This document shows, in pieces, positions 1 to 5,249 of a DNA stretch of 12,345 bases. The notes beneath the pieces are model-generated. The model did no database searches, was not told where the DNA came from, and was given only the letters and a program-made list of their open reading frames with translations. The position numbers and the translations under genes are program-made. Each line of letters begins with the position of its first letter. The stretch's first letter is position 1. Origin of the DNA: an uncultured Eubacteriales bacterium (GTDB taxonomy: Bacteria > Bacillota > Clostridia > Christensenellales > Borkfalkiaceae); NCBI GenBank assembly GCA_900549005.1, contig URMT01000044.1:1-12345 (forward strand), given 5' to 3'.

Positions 1-11
1 CGCTATGCAGC

Positions 12-383
12 TTATTTTGTTTTGCGCCTCTTTATGCACACCTTTACGCAACACCCGTCTGATACGACGTTGCCGCAACATATGGTCTTTACTATGTAAA
101 GTCCCCTGCCGCTTTCGGCAAATACGTCGGGCAGGGTTGCAGGCAGCTTGGTGCCGTCGGTATTTTCGGAAGACACCGAAATGGTTATGCTGTCGCCGCT
201 GAGCGCGCCTTCAAAATTTGCAGACTCGCCGAGATGGCGCAAAACGTTGGTTATAAGTTCGCACGAAACAAGGCGGCAATCGAACACGTCGTCGTCAGAA
301 ACGTCGGAGCTGCGCAGGAACTGCAAAAACTGTTCCAGGCAGGCGTTCATATTCTTTAAATTGTCCACCTTAAAAGTAATCAT
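12..383 (-). CDS. RsbW/SpoIIAB-like anti-sigma ATPase (HATPase_c_2 family), short
   Basis: This 123-residue protein has the GHKL ATPase fold of anti-sigma serine kinases, which bind a SigB/SigF-type sigma factor and phosphorylate a STAS antagonist in the cytoplasm. What is seen: an N-box helix with Glu42 (the position of the catalytic base in SpoIIAB), Thr45, Asn46 and His50, and a G2 glycine loop at residues 91-95 (SGRGL). The usual G1 box (DxGxG) is not visible; the equivalent stretch around residues 70-78 reads SSENTDG. It is shorter than RsbW (about 160 residues). The ATG overlaps the sigma factor stop (ATGA), and a possible AAGGAAG ribosome site lies 10 nt upstream. Its place right after the sigma gene suggests it is that sigma's anti-sigma factor (inference). 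The stop is only 11 bases from the window edge, so the next gene or terminator is not seen. Confidence 0.85.
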   Translation of the reverse strand: MITFKVDNLKNMNACLEQFLQFLRSSDVSDDDVFDCRLVSCELITNVLRHLGESANFEGALSGDSITISVSSENTDGTKLPATLPDVFAESGRGLYIVKTICCGNVVSDGCCVKVCIKRRKTK

Positions 384-1108
384 TGCGACAATGCTTCCTT
401 CAATTTATCCACTATTTTGCGCTCTGCGCGGGAAACGAACATCTGGCTTACGCCCAGAATTTTGCCGACTTCCGCCTGCGATTTGCCCTGCACGAACCTG
501 AGCGCCACCACCTTCTGCTCGGTGGGGCTCAGCTTTTTAATCTCGTCCTGCAAGGACTGCGCGTCGTCGAATTTTTCAAACGAATCTACGGGGTCGGGTA
601 TTACGTCGTATAAAAGCCCGTCGCCGTCCTCGCTCTGCACGGTGCCGTCCAGGCTGAGCGGATGGCGGCTCTCCATCGCCTCCATCACGGCTTCTTCGCT
701 CTCCCCGAGTTTTTCGGCGAGCTGTTTTACCGTAGGTTTAACGCCGTGTTCCTTGTAATATTCGTTGGTTTCGTTTTTGATTTTGGCGCCCAGCGTGTAG
801 ATGCGGCGCGGAAGGCGCACCGAGCGGGAATAATCGCGGAAGTAGTTCTTTATCATACCCGTAATCGTGGGAGTGACGTACGTTGTGAACTGGTTGCCGA
901 GGTCGGGGTCGAACTTTTCCACGCCCAGAATGAGCGCTTCCGACGCGACCTGCAACAGGTCGTCGTACTCCACACCCCTGCCGGCAAACTTCTTCGCGAG
1001 TATTTCGGCTATGTACATATAATTTTCAACGAGCTTGTTGCGTATCTTTTTGTCGCCCGTTTTTCGGTACTCCTTAAAGAGCTCGTTTGCCTGTTCGTTA
1101 GTCATCAT
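380..1108 (-). CDS. SigB/SigF/SigG-family RNA polymerase sigma factor
   Basis: This is an alternative sigma-70 family factor of 242 residues, close to the usual length of SigB and SigF (about 255-260). Region 2 spans roughly residues 10-95, with the YDDLLQVA core-binding motif (47-54) and an FTTYVTPTITGMIK segment for promoter melting. Region 3 (about 100-145) includes PTVKQLAEKLGESEEAV. Region 4 (about 190-240) carries a helix-turn-helix reading QAEVGKILGVSQMFVSRAERK. The LPRRIYTLG stretch is closer to SigB than to SigF. Two ATG codons stand in tandem (1108 and 1105) and overlap the upstream stop; there is no clear ribosome site, so translation is probably coupled to the upstream gene. Flanking STAS and HATPase genes indicate control by partner switching. 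Whether it serves general stress or another programme cannot be told from the sequence. Confidence 0.95.
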   Translation of the reverse strand: MMTNEQANELFKEYRKTGDKKIRNKLVENYMYIAEILAKKFAGRGVEYDDLLQVASEALILGVEKFDPDLGNQFTTYVTPTITGMIKNYFRDYSRSVRLPRRIYTLGAKIKNETNEYYKEHGVKPTVKQLAEKLGESEEAVMEAMESRHPLSLDGTVQSEDGDGLLYDVIPDPVDSFEKFDDAQSLQDEIKKLSPTEQKVVALRFVQGKSQAEVGKILGVSQMFVSRAERKIVDKLKEALSQ

Positions 1109-1452
1109 AATTCAAGGGTAACGCTGCTTATAACTCCGTCCTTTCTGTCTATGCCGCACTTTTCAACCAGCGCGCCTATGAGAGCCAGAGAAAGTTCGTT
1201 GTCAGCCTCGGCAGGCTGACCGCCTTCGCCTTTGAGCACGGCCTTTACTCCGCCGTCTGCGCTGAACGAAGCGCAAACGCTTTTAAAACCGCAGTTTTTG
1301 AGTATGAGCGCGCTTTCGGTAACGCACACCTTGAAATCTTCCGCCGCGTCAACGTCCTTTTCGGCAACAGAGCACAGTGCGCCCGCAACAAGGCGGAGCG
1401 CGGTGAAAAACTCGCTGTCGGCGAGGTCGAATTTAACCGATAAATCTTTCAT
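1105..1452 (-). CDS. Degenerate RsbW/SpoIIAB-like protein lacking ATP-binding motifs
   Basis: This 115-residue protein sits where spoIIAB lies in the spoIIA operon. Residues 14-50 resemble the first RsbW helices (LRLVAGALCSVAEKDV, then FKVCVTESALIL), and residues near 91-104 resemble the helix that normally follows the G2 loop (ELSLALIGALVEKCG). The nucleotide-binding signatures are missing. Glu46 is present, but the N-box asparagine position is Ile50, no DxGxG is seen (the nearest stretch reads LKGEGGQ), and the G2 glycines are replaced by ELSLA. It is therefore probably a GHKL-fold relative that does not bind ATP (inference). I chose the ATG at 1452 because GGAG lies 8 nt upstream and it overlaps the STAS stop (TGATG); the open frame extends further but would enter the STAS gene. 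It may be a scaffold, decoy or second sigma antagonist. Confidence 0.8.
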   Translation of the reverse strand: MKDLSVKFDLADSEFFTALRLVAGALCSVAEKDVDAAEDFKVCVTESALILKNCGFKSVCASFSADGGVKAVLKGEGGQPAEADNELSLALIGALVEKCGIDRKDGVISSVTLEL

Positions 1453-1757
1453 CAGTCTATCTCCATAATGGTGTCGAGCGCGCATATCTGGAACAGTTTT
1501 TTGATTCTTGACTGCACGTTCCTCAAAATAAATTTATGCCCGTCCTCTTTGAGGTGTTTGAAAATCTTAACAAACGTGCCCAAAGTGGTGCTGTCTATGA
1601 ACGTGAGGGCGGAACAATCGAAAATTATATCCTTTTTGTCGTGCGTGTAAATGGCCGTCACCTGCGCGTAGAAGTCGTCCACGGTGGCAGAGTCTATCTC
1701 CCCCGAAAGGGCGATGACGAGATTTGCGTCGGCAGAAATGAGTTTTACCTGTTGCAT
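1452..1757 (-). CDS. STAS-domain anti-anti-sigma factor (RsbV/SpoIIAA-like)
   Basis: This single STAS domain of 101 residues is the usual size for RsbV and SpoIIAA. These proteins, when unphosphorylated, bind the anti-sigma ATPase and free the sigma factor. Seen: the LSGEIDSATV strand-helix start (17-26), DIIFDCSALTFIDS (43-56), and the phospho-site loop D55-S56-T57-T58-L59-G60. By alignment with the DSSGLG loop of SpoIIAA, Thr57 takes the place of the phosphorylated serine and Thr58 replaces the conserved glycine. The ATG at 1757 has AAGGAG 10 nt upstream. It is the first gene of the four-gene minus-strand operon, with a candidate promoter at about 1812-1839. The phospho-acceptor assignment is inferred from position only. 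Confidence 0.93.
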   Translation of the reverse strand: MQQVKLISADANLVIALSGEIDSATVDDFYAQVTAIYTHDKKDIIFDCSALTFIDSTTLGTFVKIFKHLKEDGHKFILRNVQSRIKKLFQICALDTIMEID

Positions 1758-1811
1758 TGCTTGAAATCTCCTTAGAGTGTGGGACTTGCATCCCGCTTAT
1801 CCGTATATCTA

Positions 1812-1839
1812 TTTATAAACGCGCGCGCGCCCGTAAAAA
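1812..1839 (-). promoter_or_regulatory. Candidate promoter of the sigma-factor operon
   Basis: On the minus strand, TTTTTA (1839-1834) and TATAAA (1817-1812) are 16 bp apart, and the spacer is mostly an alternating CG tract. The predicted start near 1804 gives a leader of about 47 nt before the STAS ATG. The -35 match is poor, so this is tentative. No clear SigB-type promoter (GTTT then GGGTA) was seen that would indicate autoregulation. Confidence 0.35.
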
Positions 1840-1844
1840 CATAA

Positions 1845-1926
1845 TATGCAAAAAAAGTACTTCCGCGCGGCGCAAAAAGGCCGCAGGCTCGCCTTATGGT
1901 TGCATAAAAATATAAGTATTTGCATA
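1845..1926. repeat. Three TTGCATA sites in the divergent control region
   Basis: TTGCATA occurs on the plus strand at 1900-1906 and 1920-1926, exactly 20 bp apart, and on the minus strand at 1851-1845. The plus copies extend similarly (TTGCATAAA). A shorter TTGCAT lies at 1786-1791 in the sigma-operon leader. The spacing of about two helical turns and the position between divergent genes would fit an operator, but the region is A/T-rich and no regulator is known. Confidence 0.3.
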
Positions 1927-1961
1927 AATATTCGCTGCGGCGCGGCAAAACGGATATTCAT

Positions 1962-1990
1962 TTGACAAAGCGGGCAATTTATGGTATCAT
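1962..1990 (+). promoter_or_regulatory. Sigma-A-type promoter of citrate synthase
   Basis: A perfect -35 box TTGACA (1962-1967) is followed after 17 bp by TATCAT (1985-1990), five of six matches to the -10 consensus. The predicted start near 1997 leaves a leader of about 35 nt. GGAG at 2020-2023 lies 8 nt before the TTG start codon. Confidence 0.85.
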
Positions 1991-2031
1991 ATCCTTAAAT
2001 TACCGCAAATAAACGAAATGGAGCTATTATT

Positions 2032-3408
2032 TTGGATTTTAATGAAGCCAACCTCTTAGTCAAATATTCATACAAGATTTCCGAACTTGCAGAAAAGTCG
2101 GCCCTGTCCAACCGGATAGAGCCTGCGCTGTATGCAAAGTACGACGTGAAGCGCGGACTGAGGGAGAGCAACGGAAAGGGCGTGCTGTGCGGACTTACAG
2201 AAATTTCAGAAGTTACCTCGTGGAAGGAAGAAAACGGCAAGCGCACAGAGATACCGGGCATACTCCGCTACCAGGGATACGACGTAAAGGACATTGTTAA
2301 AAACTGCATAGCAGAAAACCGCTTCGGGTTTGAAGAGACGGTATACCTTCTGCTGTTCGGCAAACTGCCCACAAAGGCTGAATTTGACGAATTTTCTGAA
2401 ATGCTGGCAGAGTTCAGGGTGCTGCCACGCAACTTCGTGCGCGACATTATTATGAAGTCGCCCTCGAAAGATATGATGAATATGCTGGCGCGCTGCGTTC
2501 TGAACCTTTACAGCTATGACCCCGACCCCGACAACGTGAGCATTTCGAACGTTTTAAGGCAGTGCATACAGCTTATTGCGCAGTTCCCTATGCTGGCGAT
2601 ATACTCTTACAGGGCATACCGCTATTACAACACGGCAGACGGTTCGCTTATAATACATAAGCCTAACCCCGAATATTCCACGGCGCAGAACATACTGCAC
2701 ATACTGCGAAAGGACAGCGAATTTACCGACCTCGAAGCGAAGGTTCTGGACATAGCCCTCATTCTGCACGCAGACCACGGCGGCGGCAACAACTCCACCT
2801 TCACCACGCACGTGGTAACATCTTCGGGAACGGACACATATTCTTCTATGGCGGCTTCTTTGGGCTCGCTCAAAGGTCCCAAGCACGGCGGCGCGAACAT
2901 AAAGGTTATGCAGATGATGCAGAACATAAAAGAGAACGTGCCCGACTGGAAGGAAGCGACCATTACCGACTATATAGACAAGATTTTAAAGAAGGAAACG
3001 TTTGACCACGCGGGCCTTATTTACGGTATGGGCCACGCCGTGTACACCCTTTCCGACCCGAGGGCGGAGATACTTAAAATGTATGCCGAAAAGCTGGCCG
3101 TGGAAAAGGGCAGGGAAGAAGAATTCCACCTTTACGAAACGGTGGAAAATTCGGCGAAGAGGCTTATTAACGAACAGCACAAACTTTCGAAGCCCGTATG
3201 TGCGAACGTTGACCTGTATTCGGGGTTTGTATACTCGATGCTCAACCTTCCCACCGACCTGTATACGCCGCTGTTTGCAATATCGCGCGTGGGCGGTTGG
3301 AGCGCGCACCGTATGGAGGAACTTATAAACGGCAACCGCATTATAAGACCTTCGTACCACTGCGTGAAGCCCGACCTGGACTACATTCCTATGGACGAAA
3401 GAAAGTGA
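2032..3408 (+). CDS. gltA: Citrate synthase (citrate/2-methylcitrate synthase family)
   Basis: It condenses oxaloacetate with acetyl-CoA to citrate, feeding 2-oxoglutarate and glutamate synthesis in the cytoplasm. The 458-residue protein carries the catalytic triad: His285 in GPKHGGAN, His335 in GMGHAVY and Asp394 in NVDLYSG, matching His274, His320 and Asp375 of the pig enzyme. Substrate-binding candidates are Arg344 (DPRA) and Arg419 (ISRVGG). The HADHGGGNNS stretch (246-255) and GHAVY rather than GHRVY are closer to the eukaryote-like and clostridial branch than to B. subtilis CitZ. It starts at TTG, supported by GGAG 8 nt upstream and a near-consensus promoter; no ATG lies nearby in frame. 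The first 75 residues or so precede the core fold. It is a single-gene unit closed by the terminator at 3459-3499. A 2-methylcitrate activity cannot be excluded from sequence. Confidence 0.96.
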   Translation: MDFNEANLLVKYSYKISELAEKSALSNRIEPALYAKYDVKRGLRESNGKGVLCGLTEISEVTSWKEENGKRTEIPGILRYQGYDVKDIVKNCIAENRFGFEETVYLLLFGKLPTKAEFDEFSEMLAEFRVLPRNFVRDIIMKSPSKDMMNMLARCVLNLYSYDPDPDNVSISNVLRQCIQLIAQFPMLAIYSYRAYRYYNTADGSLIIHKPNPEYSTAQNILHILRKDSEFTDLEAKVLDIALILHADHGGGNNSTFTTHVVTSSGTDTYSSMAASLGSLKGPKHGGANIKVMQMMQNIKENVPDWKEATITDYIDKILKKETFDHAGLIYGMGHAVYTLSDPRAEILKMYAEKLAVEKGREEEFHLYETVENSAKRLINEQHKLSKPVCANVDLYSGFVYSMLNLPTDLYTPLFAISRVGGWSAHRMEELINGNRIIRPSYHCVKPDLDYIPMDERK

Positions 3409-3431
3409 AGGCGCTTTATCCCGAACATATC

Positions 3432-3461
3432 ATAAGCATATAAAGGTTATAAGCATATAAA
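3432..3461. repeat. 13-bp direct repeat after citrate synthase
   Basis: ATAAGCATATAAA occurs at 3432-3444 and again at 3449-3461, 17 bp apart, just before the terminator stem. It is probably a small local duplication and no function is apparent. Confidence 0.6.
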
Positions 3462-3499
3462 TGCGGCAGCCGCGCGGTATCGCGCGGTTGCCGCATTTT
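3459..3499. terminator. Bidirectional intrinsic terminator between convergent genes
   Basis: The arms 3459-3476 and 3481-3498 pair over 18 positions with one G-T pair around a GTAT loop. The stem is GC-rich, with AAA on one side and TTTT on the other, so a short U-tract is available in both directions. It sits between the ends of citrate synthase (plus) and the ATPase gene (minus) and would end both transcripts. Confidence 0.9.
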
Positions 3500-3532
3500 A
3501 CTCTTCAATTTATTGTAAAACTTTAAGCACCG

Positions 3533-4387
3533 TTAAAACTCGCCGCGATGGGAGTTGAAAAAATCGAAGTAGGCGCGCACGTTTTTGAGCTCGGTCCACT
3601 TCTTTATGCTCACGGGGTCGTCGTCCAAATCGTATATGCGCGCGCCGCGCATAGAGAGCAGGAAGGGCGAGTGCGTGGCTATTATGAACTGGCAGCCGTA
3701 AAAGCGCGCGCTGTCAAAAAGAAAATCGCACAGTTTGAGCTGCATATCGGGCGCAAGGCTGTTTTCGGGCTCGTCTAAAAGGTACAGCCCGCCTTCTTTT
3801 ATTCTGTCGGTAAAATAAAGGAAAGCGCTTTCGCCGTTGGACTGTTCGCGTATATTTTCGGCAAGGCGGCTCTTTACGTACTTCGACTGCGTCATTCTTC
3901 GGGCGTCGCACGCGTTTTTAAGCCTGTCGTAATCTTCGGTAGAGCGCACTCTGAACTTATCGTACTTTGCCCTCTGATACTCTTCAAAAAGCTCCTCCCT
4001 GCGCGCGTCCACGCCCTCGTTTACGGCGCGCACGTCGAGCATATAGGCAAATACGTCGTCGCTGGTTATAACGGCGCTTGCCGCAGGCCTGCCCTCCTTA
4101 CCGTATGAACAGAATCTGAGATAGTCGCCGAAAAAGGACGAGCGGTTGTAAAGGCTTGCGCGCTCCGCGCCAATCTTTTCGGCAATGACGTTGAGCGCCG
4201 TGGTCTTGCCCGAGCCGTTGCCGCCGTAAAGAATGGTAACTTCGGTAAAGCTGAGTTCGGAAAGAGCGTGCCGCGAGAGCACGAAAAAGGGATACATCGT
4301 GTTGTAACACGTGCGCTTTACATCGTCAAGCCTGAATTTATACTCCTCATCCCACGAGGGAAAACGGAACGACGACAGATAAATCAC
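3533..4387 (-). CDS. ABC-type AAA family ATPase, COG3910-like, unknown role
   Basis: This soluble 284-residue protein has a complete ABC-ATPase motif set: Walker A GGNGSGKT (55-62), a signature-like QSNGES (182-187), Walker B YLLDEPE (202-208) and an H-loop THS with His239. The overall arrangement, including a YPFFVLS stretch before the first strand and a C-terminal ARIYDLDDD, fits the predicted ATPases of COG3910 (from memory of the family). No transmembrane segment is seen, so it is not a transporter on its own. I chose the GTG at 4387 because GGGAG precedes it by 8 nt and longer frames would run into the pseudouridine synthase gene. It follows that gene by 46 bp and is probably the last gene of the feo operon. 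No effector gene accompanies it, so a defence or repair role is not supported here. Confidence 0.85.
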   Translation of the reverse strand: MIYLSSFRFPSWDEEYKFRLDDVKRTCYNTMYPFFVLSRHALSELSFTEVTILYGGNGSGKTTALNVIAEKIGAERASLYNRSSFFGDYLRFCSYGKEGRPAASAVITSDDVFAYMLDVRAVNEGVDARREELFEEYQRAKYDKFRVRSTEDYDRLKNACDARRMTQSKYVKSRLAENIREQSNGESAFLYFTDRIKEGGLYLLDEPENSLAPDMQLKLCDFLFDSARFYGCQFIIATHSPFLLSMRGARIYDLDDDPVSIKKWTELKNVRAYFDFFNSHRGEF

Positions 4388-4433
4388 TTTTTTATCTCCC
4401 GTAAAAGGCAATTGAGCCGCACATATGCCCCGA

Positions 4434-5249
4434 TTACTGCGGGGTGAACGAACTTGTGAAGGTCTTTGAACTGAGGTAAGATAGCTCCCCCGAAAGTTCG
4501 AACGAGAGCTGTTTTGCAACCAGGCGCTGCCTGCGCGCGCCGTACTTTTTGTTGAGGACACTGTCGCCGTACTTTTCGTCGCCGAAAATCGGGCAGCCTA
4601 TGTGCGCCATATGGGCGCGTATCTGGTGAGTCTTGCCCGTGTGCAGGGTAATTTCGGCAAGGGCGGCGTCGCCCTCCTCTTTGACCACCCTGTATTCCGT
4701 TACAATCTTTACAAAGCCCTTGCGGGGCGTATCGGATACCGTGACCGAGGCCTTTTTTGCGTCCTTTTTGAGGTACGCCGTAAGGCAGGCCTGTTTTTTG
4801 GTAAAATTGTTTCTGCACAGGGCGAGGTAGACCTTTTTTACCCGCCTTTCCTTAAAGGCACGCACAAGCTCCGCGGCGGCGCGCTCGTTTTTTGCATAAA
4901 CTATCAGCCCCTCGGTGTTCCTGTCGAGGCGGTGCACGGCAAAGGCGGGGCCGAGGGCGCACAGCTCGCTCAAAAGTCCTTCGGCAGAAACACCCGAAAA
5001 CTTGTCGCACACTATAATATTTTCGTCCTCGTAAACCACGGCGTGGCTGGGCTTTGCCTCCTGCGCGGGCGTGGTGTAATACACCACCTCGTCGCCGTCG
5101 CAAAGGGGCACGTTTTTGCCCGTGCGCACGCCGTTTACCTTTATGTCGCGCGCACGAAGAAGCGCCGCAAAGGCAAAGCTGCCCTGCGGGTACGTTTCGT
5201 CGGTAAACGACTGCAAATCGGTTGCGCGCGTGCAGATAAACTTTTTCAT
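4434..5249 (-). CDS. RluA-family pseudouridine synthase with S4 domain
   Basis: The family isomerises specific uridines in rRNA or tRNA to pseudouridine. The 271-residue protein has an S4-like RNA-binding start (about residues 14-58, with LLRARDIKVNG and DGDEV), then the catalytic domain with the VVYEDENIIVCDK entry (71-83), motif II HRLDRNTEGL (106-115, catalytic Asp109) and GKTHQIRAHMAHIG toward the C-terminus. The usual HRLDRxTSG has Glu113 in place of Ser. It is somewhat short compared with RluD-type enzymes (about 300-325). The ATG overlaps the feoB stop (ATGA) and has no ribosome site, so coupling to feoB is likely. The target nucleotide (RluC-, RluD- or YlyB-like) cannot be assigned. 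Confidence 0.93.
   Translation of the reverse strand: MKKFICTRATDLQSFTDETYPQGSFAFAALLRARDIKVNGVRTGKNVPLCDGDEVVYYTTPAQEAKPSHAVVYEDENIIVCDKFSGVSAEGLLSELCALGPAFAVHRLDRNTEGLIVYAKNERAAAELVRAFKERRVKKVYLALCRNNFTKKQACLTAYLKKDAKKASVTVSDTPRKGFVKIVTEYRVVKEEGDAALAEITLHTGKTHQIRAHMAHIGCPIFGDEKYGDSVLNKKYGARRQRLVAKQLSFELSGELSYLSSKTFTSSFTPQ

Noticed and set aside
3533..4387. ATPase as an OLD-type or other anti-phage defence component
   Set aside because: No nuclease or effector domain in the protein and no defence gene nearby.
4388..4561. Upstream extension of the ATPase reading frame to 4561
   Set aside because: It would overlap the end of the pseudouridine synthase gene and the added residues look random; the GTG at 4387 has a ribosome site.
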